DNA of 64,000 nt from Sphaerothrix epifaneia (GCF_042788235.1 NZ_JBHZOL010000088.1:59795-123794), one strand, 5' to 3'. Shown: positions 26,685 through 35,522, counted from the stretch's first letter. Program-made: numbers and translations. Notes: generated from the sequence alone by a model not told the origin.

Positions 26685-27182
26685 TTATAGCGAACTAGAG
26701 AGACTCAGAGACTTCATATAAACAAGATCGCATCTTAGAGTTTCAGCCCCCACGGCGGGCTGATAACCGCTGCGTTCGTAAAGGCTGACGGCTTCTTTAA
26801 GCACGCTGGCTGTTTCAATCCAAACTTGGTGAAATTGCTGGGCTGCGATCGCCTGCTCTAGCTGCTGGAGCAAAAAACGGCCTAACCCCAAGCCGCGACT
26901 AGAAGGTTGCAGGTACATTTTGCGAATTTCTACGGCTCGCTGGCCGCGTTCGATTGGATAGTAGCCTGCGGTACCGACAATTTGCGCTTGCTGTTCGACT
27001 ACCCAAAATTCGCCGCCTGTTTGCCAATAGTAAGTTTCGACTTCTAGGGCATCGCGATCGGTTTGTTCTGGCTCCCAACCCAAGCCATATTCGGCCAAAG
27101 CAGTTTTGATGACGCTGGCGGCGGCGGCGCGATCGCTGGGTTGCCAGTCTCGAATCAAAAAATCTCGATAGTGCAAATACAT
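26685..27182 (-). CDS. GNAT-family N-acetyltransferase
   Basis: A 165-residue single-domain GNAT enzyme using acetyl-CoA. Motif A is AVEIRKMYLQPSSRGLGLGRFLLQQL (about 91-116), with the Q/RxxGxG/A pyrophosphate loop as SRGLGLG. The preceding strand is FWVVEQQAQIVGTAGYYPI, and the C-terminal strand has VSLYERSGYQPAV. The substrate is unknown. It lies 8 bases from coaD and 4 bases from miaE, so these are likely co-transcribed. Confidence 0.87.
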   Translation of the reverse strand: MYLHYRDFLIRDWQPSDRAAAASVIKTALAEYGLGWEPEQTDRDALEVETYYWQTGGEFWVVEQQAQIVGTAGYYPIERGQRAVEIRKMYLQPSSRGLGLGRFLLQQLEQAIAAQQFHQVWIETASVLKEAVSLYERSGYQPAVGAETLRCDLVYMKSLSLSSSL

Positions 27183-27186
27183 AAAA

Positions 27187-27786
27187 CTAGCTGTGTACCC
27201 GTGGTTCGGGGTGCAGGGTTGCTAGTATATTGCTTTCAACCACCGCCAGTTCGGCAAGGCGTTGCTCAGCTTGCGATCGCTGAAAATAAGTGGTTGCCAG
27301 CGTCCAGTAAACCCCATAATGGCGAGCTTCAGAAGCCATCAGGCTGTGGTAAAACTGAGCCAAATCGGGTTCTGGGCAATGCTGAGCCAGCAGCCCCAAA
27401 CGTTCATGGCTACGGGCTTCAATCAGCGCTGAAACCAAAAGCATATCTAACATGCGATCAGGTTCGTGGTGACGAATGTGAGCTTTGAGCGCGGCTCCGT
27501 AGGGGGGTGGCGGCAACGGCCCTAAGGCAATTTGGCGACGTTCTAGCCACTGATTGACCAATTCAAAATGGCTCAGTTCTTCTTGGGCGATCGCTGTGAG
27601 CGCTCTGACCAACGCCTGACTAGACGGATAGCGAAACATAAAGTTGAGCGCCGCACTGGCAGCTTTGCGTTCGCAGTGAGAGTGATCTAAGAGAATAATG
27701 TCTAAGTTGCTAAGAGCCTGCTGAAGCCAAGCCGCAGAGGTCGGTGCAACTAAAAATTTAATTTTGGTAGCAGGCAAAACTGACAT
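27187..27786 (-). CDS. miaE: tRNA-(ms2io6A37) hydroxylase family protein
   Basis: MiaE is a diiron enzyme that hydroxylates the isopentenyl chain of modified A37 in tRNAs. The protein (199 residues from the ATG at 27786) has the ferritin-like four-helix metal ligands: LLDHSHCERKAASAALNF with ExxH-like residues, IAQEELSHFELVNQWLERR, LIEARSHERLGLLA and MASEARHYGVYWTLA. An in-frame start at 27813 would add nine residues without family character. It is the first gene of the leftward series. Confidence 0.9.
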   Translation of the reverse strand: MSVLPATKIKFLVAPTSAAWLQQALSNLDIILLDHSHCERKAASAALNFMFRYPSSQALVRALTAIAQEELSHFELVNQWLERRQIALGPLPPPPYGAALKAHIRHHEPDRMLDMLLVSALIEARSHERLGLLAQHCPEPDLAQFYHSLMASEARHYGVYWTLATTYFQRSQAEQRLAELAVVESNILATLHPEPRVHS

Positions 27787-27894
27787 TGACGCTGAAAGAC
27801 AGGCTGTTCTCATTTTACAGTGGCAGGCCGTTGTCTAACGCCAGCAAGCCGCGATCGCAAGAGAACAGCCTAGAAAACTAGAAAAACAGAGGCA

Positions 27895-29352
27895 TTAGGC
27901 GCTCAAAGCGGCGTTGTAGATTTGCTCGTTAGCTTTGACTGACTTTTCTAAATCGACTATTGGGTTAGGATAATCAACGCCTAGCCTTAGGTTAAAGCGT
28001 TTTTGTTCTGCAGGTCGCAGCTTGTAGGGTTCATGCACCTGCTTGGCCGGAACGTGGGCTAGTTCAGGTAGCCAGTGCTTAACATACGCGCCTTCAGGAT
28101 CATAGTCTTTGGCCTGTTTAGGAATATTGAAGTAGCGAAAACCACGCGCATCGTTGCCGACGCCTGCCGTGTAGTTCCAGTTGCCGTAGTTGCTACAAAC
28201 GTCATAGTCAATTAGCTGCGACTCAAACCATTCAGCCCCCATGCGCCAGTCGATGCCTAAATTTTTGGTTAAAAAACTAGCCACGTTTTGGCGGCCTCGA
28301 TTAGACATAAAACCTGTATGCTTTAGCTCTCGCATATTGGCATCGACTAAGGGAAACCCTGTTTGTCCTTGCTGCCATTGCTGAAAGCGTTCTTGATCTT
28401 GCTGCCAGTCAATTTTTAAACCGCGCAGACCAGAAGGATAAAAGACGCGATCGCCATACTTCACACAGGCAAAGCGAAAATAATCACGCCACAACAGTTC
28501 AAAAATGAGCCAATAAGTAGACTCGTTTGAGGTACGCTCAGCCTCATATTGTTTAACCGCTTCATAGATGTGGCGAGGCGAAAGACAGCCCAACGCCAGC
28601 CAGGGCGAAAATTTGGTAGAGTAGTCAGCCCCTAACAGACCATTGCGGGTTTGTTTGTAGACTGACAACCCATCGGTTTGCCAAAAATAATGTTGCAGCC
28701 GTTCTAATCCGGCCAACTCGCCGCCCTTAAACGGCAACACGGCACGAGCATCGGCTATAGGAGTTTCTAAACCAAAGTCTGGCAGCGTGGGCAAGTTACC
28801 CGGTTCAAGCCCTTTTGGTAGTGCGGGGATCGCTTCAGGGGTGGCAAAAGTTGGATAGACGGCCCAGTTTTTCTCGACTGCTTTGCGAAAGCTGGTAAAA
28901 ACGTCTGGTAGCTGCTCTGGTTCAAAGGGCAGATCATCTATGTGAATGAGCGTCGATCCCCAAAAAATTTCTGACTCAACCCCTAGCTTGTCTAGCGCAT
29001 TTTCAAGAGCTGTTTCAACCGCAATTTCTTCGGCGGTGGCTTCTTCATGCCAGTAAACAGCATCAATCTTCAATTCTTTAACCAGTTGAGGAATTAGCCG
29101 CTCCGGATGGCCTTGCCGAATGACTAAATTGCTGCCTAACGATTGCAGCGATTGCCGCAGAACCTGCAAGCTTTCTAACAAAAACTGCCCGCGAAAAGCG
29201 CCTGTTTTGGGAAAGCCAAAAGCTGTTTGCCCAAACTGCCTGGGATCAAAACAATAAAGTGGAATGACCTGAGCCTGCTTCTGCAGCGCTTGGTTAATCG
29301 GCTCGTGATCGTGAAGCCGTAGATCGTTGCGATACCAGATAAGAATGCGCAT
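27895..29352 (-). CDS. DASH-family cryptochrome/photolyase
   Basis: The 485-residue flavoprotein opens RILIWYRNDLRLHDHEP, the antenna-binding Rossmann domain, and carries the FAD-binding photolyase domain from about 210. TGFMSNRGRQNVASFLTKNLG (about 346-366) and YDVCSNYGNWNYTAGVGNDARG, followed by YFNIPKQAKDYDPEG, mark the Cry-DASH subfamily rather than class I CPD photolyase. Known DASH proteins repair cyclobutane dimers in single-stranded DNA and may also signal. It starts with ATG; a spacer of about 217 bases separates it from the divergent esterase. Confidence 0.94.
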   Translation of the reverse strand: MRILIWYRNDLRLHDHEPINQALQKQAQVIPLYCFDPRQFGQTAFGFPKTGAFRGQFLLESLQVLRQSLQSLGSNLVIRQGHPERLIPQLVKELKIDAVYWHEEATAEEIAVETALENALDKLGVESEIFWGSTLIHIDDLPFEPEQLPDVFTSFRKAVEKNWAVYPTFATPEAIPALPKGLEPGNLPTLPDFGLETPIADARAVLPFKGGELAGLERLQHYFWQTDGLSVYKQTRNGLLGADYSTKFSPWLALGCLSPRHIYEAVKQYEAERTSNESTYWLIFELLWRDYFRFACVKYGDRVFYPSGLRGLKIDWQQDQERFQQWQQGQTGFPLVDANMRELKHTGFMSNRGRQNVASFLTKNLGIDWRMGAEWFESQLIDYDVCSNYGNWNYTAGVGNDARGFRYFNIPKQAKDYDPEGAYVKHWLPELAHVPAKQVHEPYKLRPAEQKRFNLRLGVDYPNPIVDLEKSVKANEQIYNAALSA

Positions 29353-29569
29353 TAGGCAAAAGCGGAGCCTGATGAATCAACTTCAGTATTCTAAGGAAAA
29401 GTGAATCGGACTGCCCACTTCACCCCACCCGACAGCGCTTTACCAAGCTGAGCGATCGCTAATTTTAATGAAAATTTTCTCTCAAATCACGAATTTTCCG
29501 ATAGCTTAGGGGCCTATCCTAAAATTGTCCTAGGGCCTCGGCTAGGATAGAAACGGTTTGCTTAAAGTA

Positions 29570-30220
29570 ATGAGAGTAAACCCCGCTTTAGTTGTCATGT
29601 CGCCTATCCACCGTCATCCGCTGGTTCTTGTTCATGGTATTGATGATACGGTTGCCGTTTTTGACTCAGCGATCGCGTATCTCCGACAGCAGGGGTGGTC
29701 TTCCTTTCATCCACTAAACTTGTTGCCCAATAACGGCCACACCGGATTAGACGTCTTAGCTACTCAGGTTGCACACTACATAGAACGCCGATTTCCGGCT
29801 GAACAACCCGTTGATCTTTTGGGGTTTAGTATGGGTGGCTTGGTCAGTCGCTACTATATCCAGCGGCTCGGCGGGCTAAAGCGGGTTGATCGATTTGTGA
29901 CCGTTTCTGCCCCTCACCAGGGATCGTGGCTAGCTTATGGACGTTGGAACCAGGGCTGTGAGCAAATGCGTCCAAACAGCTTGTTTATTCAGGATCTTAG
30001 CCAAGACGTCAATATGCTTTCACAGCTGGCGTTCACCTCTATCTGGACGCCTTATGATTTGATGATCGTACCAGCCGAGAGTTCTCGACTGCCTGTGGGT
30101 CGTGAAATCAAAGTTCCTGTTTTGACCCATTCGGGTATGTTGACAAATAGAATCAGCCTGGCGGCTATTCATTCTGCTTTGGCGGTTTCAAGCTTGGCTA
30201 ATACAGCTATGTCTCTTTAG
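29570..30220 (+). CDS. Alpha/beta-hydrolase, lipase/esterase-like
   Basis: The protein (216 residues from the ATG at 29570) has LVLVHGIDDTVAVFD with the oxyanion HG, the nucleophile elbow LLGFSMGGLVSRYYIQ (GxSxG near residue 90), FVTVSAPHQGSWLAYG, an Asp in WTPYDLMIVPA and a late His in AAIHSALA. It resembles triacylglycerol lipase/PGAP1-like small hydrolases. No signal peptide is visible. A second in-frame ATG at 29597 is possible. It is 10 bases from the next gene. Confidence 0.85.
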   Translation: MRVNPALVVMSPIHRHPLVLVHGIDDTVAVFDSAIAYLRQQGWSSFHPLNLLPNNGHTGLDVLATQVAHYIERRFPAEQPVDLLGFSMGGLVSRYYIQRLGGLKRVDRFVTVSAPHQGSWLAYGRWNQGCEQMRPNSLFIQDLSQDVNMLSQLAFTSIWTPYDLMIVPAESSRLPVGREIKVPVLTHSGMLTNRISLAAIHSALAVSSLANTAMSL

Positions 30221-30230
30221 AATTGGACAG

Positions 30231-30746
30231 ATGATCAGTATCATCTGGAGATTGGAGACATCTAAACGTTCGCCGTACGCGTCAAGGATTTTTTCAGCGT
30301 TGAAACTCATTCAAAAGCGCCGTTTCCAGACGAGGACGGATTTAAAGGACCTGGACAAAGTTCTGGCATGGTTTGACCAGTTCCAAAGTTTGGCGCGATA
30401 TCCCATCCCAGAAAATGTTTGGCTCCAGTGTCAGTTAGCGTTGGTTGAAGGGTTTACCAATGCGGTTCGTCATGCTCATCACAGTTTGGCTATAGAAACC
30501 CCCATTGAGATCGAGGTCATCGTTTTTTCTGAAGCTCTAGAAATTTACATTTGGGATCGAGGGCCAGGATTTGACGTACAAAGCTGGTTACGGAAGACGC
30601 CCAAAGTGATCGACAAAGATTCTGAAGGCGGGCGAGGGCTACGACTGATGGAGCGTATTGCCGATCGCTTTACCTACACATCTGAAGCCAATGGCAAAAA
30701 CTGTCTCTATATTCGCAAAAGCTACCGTCCGATAGATTTGGAGTAG
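30231..30746 (+). CDS. RsbW-like anti-sigma regulatory factor (HATPase_c_2)
   Basis: The 171-residue protein is a stand-alone GHKL ATPase. The N box CQLALVEGFTNAVRHAHH (about 71-88), G1 box WDRGPGFD and G2 GGRGLRLMERIADRF are intact, as in serine kinases that phosphorylate anti-sigma-factor antagonists. No sigma factor, STAS antagonist or PP2C gene is in this window, so its partner is elsewhere. It lies directly after the esterase gene and is probably in one transcript. Confidence 0.87.
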   Translation: MISIIWRLETSKRSPYASRIFSALKLIQKRRFQTRTDLKDLDKVLAWFDQFQSLARYPIPENVWLQCQLALVEGFTNAVRHAHHSLAIETPIEIEVIVFSEALEIYIWDRGPGFDVQSWLRKTPKVIDKDSEGGRGLRLMERIADRFTYTSEANGKNCLYIRKSYRPIDLE

Positions 30747-30756
30747 CCCACCCCAA

Positions 30757-31185
30757 TTATGCGTCGCCTACCTGAGCGTAGCTCGCTTCGCCAAAAATTG
30801 CGCTTTCATGACAATAGAACTTAAACTCCAGTAGGTTATAAAACGGATCTTCTAGAAAAAAGGTGCGGTGCTCCAAAGCCGTGCCGACAAAACGGCGCTT
30901 GGGAGACTGATGAAACGAAAGATCGTTGGCTTCGGCTCTAGCTAGCAGGTTTTCCCAGTCGGCTTCTTGCCGAAAGACCAGGCCGAAATGGCGTGGATAA
31001 ATTCCTCGTTGGGGGGTCAGGGGTTCACGGGTGACGTGGGCGACTAGCTGATGTCCGCCCAAATTTAGAATGACCGAACCTGGCGTTTCGCGTCCAACTT
31101 CGCAGCCCAAACCTTTGACATAAAATTCTTTGGTTTTACTAATTTCAGAAACGGGAAAAGCTAGATGAAAAAGAATAGAGTTCAT
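30757..31185 (-). CDS. VOC-superfamily (glyoxalase/dioxygenase-like) protein
   Basis: The 142-residue protein has the paired beta-alpha-beta-beta-beta modules of the VOC fold: ILFHLAFPVSEISKTKEFYV at the start, LGLGC-type turn as VKGLGCEVG, and ALEHRTFFLEDPFYNLLEFK near the end with a metal-binding Glu. An early His and this Glu could hold a divalent metal. I start it at the ATG at 31185; the longer frame to 31248 adds 21 residues unlike the family. The substrate is unknown. Confidence 0.85.
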   Translation of the reverse strand: MNSILFHLAFPVSEISKTKEFYVKGLGCEVGRETPGSVILNLGGHQLVAHVTREPLTPQRGIYPRHFGLVFRQEADWENLLARAEANDLSFHQSPKRRFVGTALEHRTFFLEDPFYNLLEFKFYCHESAIFGEASYAQVGDA

Positions 31186-31376
31186 GGCGGTGATCGTGCT
31201 GCTGACGAGTGAGTGACTCACTAAATTTAAGCCGTTGCAAGTTGGCAAAAGGCAACGGGTCGCTGTTGCTCGCGACCAATAACAATGGCAGTATTTCGTA
31301 AGCGATCGCTAGGTTTATCTTAGATCGAGCGTTAGGGTTTAGACTGCTGTTGTAGCACTGTTGATCTTGGACTGCT

Positions 31377-32156
31377 ATGCCAATTTTGCCCGCTTTAAAC
31401 GCTTGGTGGATAGCGATAGGGCTAAATAGCCTATTGCTAGCGATCGCCTGGTTTTTGCCTAAAAAACTACTAACGCCGGCGGGCTATCTACATGCTTGGC
31501 TGCTGGGCGTTTTAGTTTGGGGATGTTTGGGTGGGCCGGGTTATAGCGTGGTAATGGTCTACTTTTTAGCGGGATCTGCTGTCACCCGGATTGGCATGGC
31601 TCAAAAGGAGGCCGCCGGGATTGCTGAAAAGCGCTCTGGAGCGCGTGGCCCTGAAAACGTTTGGGGATCGGCGCTGACGGCTACGCTTTGTGCTGTGGGT
31701 AGCTGGCTGCTGGCAAACTGGGGCAGCGAACCGGGGCGGTCGTGGGGGATGGCTCTATTGGGACTTGGCTATGTGGCTAGCTTTAGCACTAAGCTCTCTG
31801 ATACCTGTGCCAGCGAAGTGGGCAAAGCCTATGGCAAACGCACCTTTTTAATTACCACACTGCAACCCGTAGCCGCCGGAACGGAGGGAGCCGTTAGCCT
31901 TGAGGGCACCTTAGCGGGTGCGATCGCTTCTGGCGTGATTGCTTTGTTAGGGTGGTGGGTGGGGTTGATCCCGGTGGGGGGAATTGGGATTTGCCTGGTG
32001 GCTGCTTTTATAGCCACAAACTTAGAAAGCTTGATCGGGGCGACGCTACAAGAACGCTTTGACTGGCTCACCAATGAAGTGGTTAATATAATCAATACCT
32101 TGCTCGGCGCTGGGATCGCCATTGGGCTAGGCTGGCTGCTGATACAGATTGGTTGA
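31377..32156 (+). CDS. DUF92/TIGR00297 membrane protein (VTE6-like, possible phytyl-phosphate kinase)
   Basis: The 259-residue protein has about six membrane helices and the family core AEKRSGARGPENVWGSAL, YVASFSTKLSDTCASEVGKAYG, ITTLQPVAAGTEGAVSLEGT and NEVVNIINTLLG. Plant VTE6, of the same family, phosphorylates phytyl phosphate to phytyl diphosphate for tocopherol and phylloquinone synthesis. Transfer of that role to this gene is inference from family membership. The next gene follows 31 bases later and also encodes a membrane protein related to plastid isoprenoid enzymes. Confidence 0.88.
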   Translation: MPILPALNAWWIAIGLNSLLLAIAWFLPKKLLTPAGYLHAWLLGVLVWGCLGGPGYSVVMVYFLAGSAVTRIGMAQKEAAGIAEKRSGARGPENVWGSALTATLCAVGSWLLANWGSEPGRSWGMALLGLGYVASFSTKLSDTCASEVGKAYGKRTFLITTLQPVAAGTEGAVSLEGTLAGAIASGVIALLGWWVGLIPVGGIGICLVAAFIATNLESLIGATLQERFDWLTNEVVNIINTLLGAGIAIGLGWLLIQIG

Positions 32157-32187
32157 ATCCCAAAAACAAATCTTACGATACTCGGCA

Positions 32188-32904
32188 ATGACTGATTTTT
32201 CTTGGTTAACGGCTAGTCACTTTGTCATGTTGGGGCTATTGCTGGTGTTTGCGATCGCCCACAGTGGCTTAGCGGCTCTTAGACCCAAAGGCGAAGCTCT
32301 GATAGGGCCTCGAGCCTACCGGGTTTTGTTTGCGCTGGTTAGCCTACCGCTAGCGTCAGTACTGATTATCTATTTCATTAATCACCGTTACGATGGTTTG
32401 CGGCTGTGGAACCTCCAAGGCACAGTAGGCATACAGACAACCGTGTGGCTACTGTCGGCAATTTCCTTTCTTTTTCTCTATCCGGCTACCTTTAACCTGT
32501 TAGAAGTCGCCGCGATCGCCAAGCCGCAGGTTCATCTCTACGAAACAGGCATCATTCGCATTACCCGCCATCCCCAAATGGTGGGGCAGGTCATTTGGTG
32601 CGTAGCCCATGCGCTCTGGCTGGGGACGTCGTTTATGGTGGTGACCTGCGCTGGGCTGATTTTGCACCACCTCTTTGCTGTTTGGCACGGCGATCGCCGT
32701 TGGCGCGATCGCTACGGAGAAGCCTTTGAAGCGCTCAGACAGCGAACCTCGGTGATCCCGTTTAAGGCGATTGTGCAGGGAAAGCAATCCCTAAAACTGC
32801 AAGAATTTATCCGACCTGCTTACCTAGGGGTGAGCGCTTTTGTGCTGCTGTTTTGGTGGGCACATCCGCTTCTGATTCGCGCCACACGGGCAACTGGCTG
32901 GTAG
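32188..32904 (+). CDS. NnrU-family membrane protein (15-cis-zeta-carotene isomerase-like)
   Basis: The protein (238 residues from the ATG at 32188) has about six membrane helices. Its signature is GIIRITRHPQMVGQVIWCVAHALW, with HAxxHPQ-type His residues, plus FAIAHSGLAALRP near the start and HHLFAVWHGDRRWRDRYGEAF. Plant Z-ISO, a heme-dependent carotene isomerase, belongs to this family, as does NnrU of denitrifiers. The cyanobacterial role is not shown by sequence alone. The frame extends to 32149, overlapping the previous gene, but the later ATG is more likely. Confidence 0.85.
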   Translation: MTDFSWLTASHFVMLGLLLVFAIAHSGLAALRPKGEALIGPRAYRVLFALVSLPLASVLIIYFINHRYDGLRLWNLQGTVGIQTTVWLLSAISFLFLYPATFNLLEVAAIAKPQVHLYETGIIRITRHPQMVGQVIWCVAHALWLGTSFMVVTCAGLILHHLFAVWHGDRRWRDRYGEAFEALRQRTSVIPFKAIVQGKQSLKLQEFIRPAYLGVSAFVLLFWWAHPLLIRATRATGW

Positions 32905-33076
32905 CTTATTGGTCAGGTTCTCCAAGCGCTGTAAAAGCAGAGCCTTCTTGGCTCAGGCGATGTTACCAGAACCCAACAAATCTCAAAGCATAAGTATTTT
33001 TTTATGGTCTGCCCACTTTATAATGATCCCAAGCCTTAAAGCAGCGTTTATTCATCAACCTAATTTAACTGAGACA

Positions 33077-33472
33077 ATGTCCTCATCTGTCAACGATAAA
33101 ACATTTAAAAATCAGGTTTTGCAGTCTTCTATTCCTGTTTTAGTGCATTTTTGGGCACCTTGGTGTGGGCTATGTCGAATGCTCAAACCTCTACTGAATA
33201 GCTTTCAGGCAGAGTGGGAAGGCAAAGTCAGGGTGGTCGATGTTAACGCAGATGAAAACCTCAAACTTGCTAACTTTTATCGACTCACCACTTTACCAAC
33301 GTTGCTGTTTATCGAAGACGGTGAAGTTTGTGAACGGCTAGATAGCTTTCGCGGGCGCGAAGATCTCCGTCAAGCACTCGACACAATCATGCGGAGTCGC
33401 GCCGTTGCTAGCTATTTAGCGGCCAATAGCTTGAGTATTCCTGTGGTTACAGAAGTACCATTGCGAGACTAA
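33077..33472 (+). CDS. Thioredoxin-family protein with CGLC active site
   Basis: The 131-residue protein has the thioredoxin fold: VLVHFWAPWCGLCRMLKPLL (active site about residues 36-39), VDVNADENLKLANFYRLTTLPTLLF with the cis-proline, and a C-terminal helix. The usual CGPC is replaced by CGLC, which should raise or lower the redox potential relative to normal thioredoxin. A tail of about 25 residues follows the domain. The frame is open to 32909, but the ATG at 33077 gives the normal length. It converges with ribD, the stops overlapping by a few bases. Confidence 0.88.
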   Translation: MSSSVNDKTFKNQVLQSSIPVLVHFWAPWCGLCRMLKPLLNSFQAEWEGKVRVVDVNADENLKLANFYRLTTLPTLLFIEDGEVCERLDSFRGREDLRQALDTIMRSRAVASYLAANSLSIPVVTEVPLRD

Positions 33473-34551
33473 GTCAAATAGCCTTCAATCAATAAATCAG
33501 CCCCTACCGACTGCCAGCTTAACCGCTCTAACTTGAGTGCTTGGGTCATCTTGTCCAAGCCTAAGTCTCCTACTGGGGTAGGCGCGTTCTGACCGCCGAT
33601 AATTTTAGGGGCAACAAAAGCCCAAACTTTTTGCACAGCACCCGCTGCGATCGCTGCGGCGGCTAGCTGTCCGCCACACTCCCAAAGCACTGACAGCAAT
33701 TCTCGCTGATACAGATAGTCCATTGCAGTGGCCGGGGTAAGTGTAGGCAGCGTGACGACTTCAACACCTTGCTGACGCAGATATGCTTGAAACGGCAAAT
33801 TAGCCTCGGTTTCAGTTAAAACTAGAGTCTTGGCTTCCTCTACCTGCCAGAGGTGGGCGGTTTTGGGCAAGTTCAACTGCTGGCTCATGACGATACGCAG
33901 GGGATTGCGATCGCTTTGTCCATGACTGGTTAGGTGAGGATTGTCGCGCCGCACCGTATTACCACCGACAATAACAGCATCACAAATTGCCCGCAGTTGA
34001 TGAACGGTAGCTCTGGCTTCCGGGCCTGTTACCCAGGCGCTATGACCAGAAGCAGCCGCGATTTTGCCATCTAAAGTCATGGCATACTTCAAAATGCCAA
34101 AAGGCTGGCGATGCTGAACTCGATGAACAAACGCTTCATTGATCTGCTGGCAAGCCGCTGCTTCTAAGCCGACAAAAACTTCTAGCCCCGCTTGACGCAA
34201 ACGGTTGATACCCCGACCGGATACGCGCTCATCAGGATCCACCATCCCCACATAGACCTGGCGAATGCCAGCCTGAATAATGGCCTCTGTGCAGGGGGGT
34301 GTACGGCCATAGTGATTACACGGTTCTAAGTTGACGTAAAGAGTTGCTCCAACAGCGCGATCGCCCGCTGCCCTTAGGGCAAACACTTCAGCATGGGGTT
34401 GTCCCGCTTGGGGATGAAAGCCTTCACCGACGATCGTAGCCTCTTGGGTAATCACCGACCCCACCAGGGGATTCGGGGCGGTGTAGCCTGCTGCTTGCTG
34501 AGCCAAGGTTAGGCAGCGCTGCATCATGGTGCGATCAAAATCGGTAAACAC
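33469..34551 (-). CDS. ribD: Bifunctional riboflavin biosynthesis deaminase/reductase RibD
   Basis: It deaminates and then reduces the pyrimidine intermediate in riboflavin synthesis. The N-terminal deaminase has the zinc motifs HAEVFAL and NLEPCNHYGRTPPC (about 53-85). The C-terminal reductase from about 145 has GILKYAMTLDGKIAAASGHSAWVTGPEAR, DAVIVGGNTVRRDNPHLT, and the late LLSVLWECGGQLAAAAI. The 360 residues are full length. The start is ATG at 34551. Confidence 0.96.
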   Translation of the reverse strand: MFTDFDRTMMQRCLTLAQQAAGYTAPNPLVGSVITQEATIVGEGFHPQAGQPHAEVFALRAAGDRAVGATLYVNLEPCNHYGRTPPCTEAIIQAGIRQVYVGMVDPDERVSGRGINRLRQAGLEVFVGLEAAACQQINEAFVHRVQHRQPFGILKYAMTLDGKIAAASGHSAWVTGPEARATVHQLRAICDAVIVGGNTVRRDNPHLTSHGQSDRNPLRIVMSQQLNLPKTAHLWQVEEAKTLVLTETEANLPFQAYLRQQGVEVVTLPTLTPATAMDYLYQRELLSVLWECGGQLAAAAIAAGAVQKVWAFVAPKIIGGQNAPTPVGDLGLDKMTQALKLERLSWQSVGADLLIEGYLT

Positions 34552-34696
34552 AGCTATCTCTCGCTCCCAGTTGAAAACGCTTCTTCCTCAGCCTAGCGTG
34601 GTGGCTACCCGGTTTGAGTGAAAGGTTTGCAACGGAGAACTTTGCCTCTTGCCCGTCTTTAGAGCGATTCTTTTTTAAGAAAATTGTTGCCCGACT

Positions 34697-34781
34697 GTCG
34701 CTACTAGCGCTGACACGCTTCAACGATTGCAAGCCGCTGATAGAAAAGCTTTTCTTCTGCCCTCAGCCTTCTGCACTTTGG
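34697..34781 (+). repeat. Dispersed intergenic repeat, copy F
   Basis: CGCTTCAACGATTGCAAGCC, GCTGATAGAAAAGC and a TCTGCCCTCAGCCTTCTGC tail. It occupies the ribD upstream spacer (34552-34901), which has no gene of its own; the rest of that spacer holds the terminator of the next leftward gene. Confidence 0.7.
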
Positions 34782-34817
34782 CGATCGCTGAGCTAGAGGC
34801 ATCCGAGCAGCCAAAAG

Positions 34818-34854
34818 CTAAAAAGCCCGTGACGCTGAGTTGTCAAACGGGCTT
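34818..34854 (-). terminator. Rho-independent terminator of the 69-residue membrane protein gene
   Basis: On the minus strand an 8-bp stem AAGCCCGT/ACGGGCTT is followed by TTTTTAGC. It lies about 50 bases after the stop codon of the leftward gene. Confidence 0.75.
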
Positions 34855-34901
34855 AAAGATATTTATTTTTGCTAGAATTTCGTGTTTTTTAATCAACCTA
34901 A

Positions 34902-35111
34902 CTAAACTGAAACCCACTCTGCTTCGTTTTCTGGAGCGGCTTTTTGGAAGACTTTCTTGAGCAGGATAGAAGGTAAAGTCACAGGCCACAAAATAGTCGC
35001 TAGTAGAATCACAAACCAAAGTCCTAAATCGTTTTTAGCGGCAGATTCATCCTTAGCAAACCCATAAACCATGACCGAAAAAACAAAAGAAGCCGGCAAA
35101 AAATAGAGCAT
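34902..35111 (-). CDS. Small two-helix membrane protein
   Basis: A 69-residue protein with two hydrophobic helices (LYFLPASFVFSVMVYGFA, and LWFVILLATILWPVTLPSILL), separated by a charged turn, and a C-terminal acidic end (ENEAEWVSV). I do not recognise a named family, though similar small proteins are frequent in cyanobacteria. The following terminator supports a real transcript. Confidence 0.6.
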   Translation of the reverse strand: MLYFLPASFVFSVMVYGFAKDESAAKNDLGLWFVILLATILWPVTLPSILLKKVFQKAAPENEAEWVSV

Positions 35112-35137
35112 TGTTTTGTTCTTGAGAGGAGCTTTCT

Positions 35138-35522
35138 GTGTGTGATATTAGTTTTGCTGATTTGTCTAAAAATGACTTGAGGGGGATTACTGAAATCGAG
35201 TATCCGTATATTCACGGCTATCAACAACTTCGATTATTAAGTACAAACCTGCTTTCAGGTCTATCTGCTGAGCCGTTGTCATTGGCTGCTATTGGCGGTT
35301 AACAAATCGCGTGAGTTGGATCAACCAAATCAAGCTATTCTGCTAATGCTTGACAGCGCTCAATCAGGGTTGTGGCAACTATTGCTATCTCTCAAGGTAC
35401 GCGCTGTGACTGTTTTATTCGTCAGGGATAGTAGCTGCCCTGACTGCTATCGAACCGCTGCATACGCCGACAAAGATATCAAAGTTATCTTTACGGTTAT
35501 GTTGGTAACAATTCACTTTTAG
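35138..35522 (+). pseudogene. Possible frameshifted short gene
   Basis: A GTG start at 35138 has AGGAG six bases upstream and opens a 54-codon frame, ending at TAA 35300-35302, with sensible composition (SFADLSKNDLRGITEIEYPY and further). From about 35292 a second frame, shifted by one base, continues for 76 codons with equally protein-like sequence (QPNQAILLMLDSAQSGLWQL, and SSCPDCYRTAAYADKD). Read together they could be one gene of about 125 residues split by a frameshift. I do not recognise the protein. Two unrelated chance frames are also possible. Confidence 0.3.
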
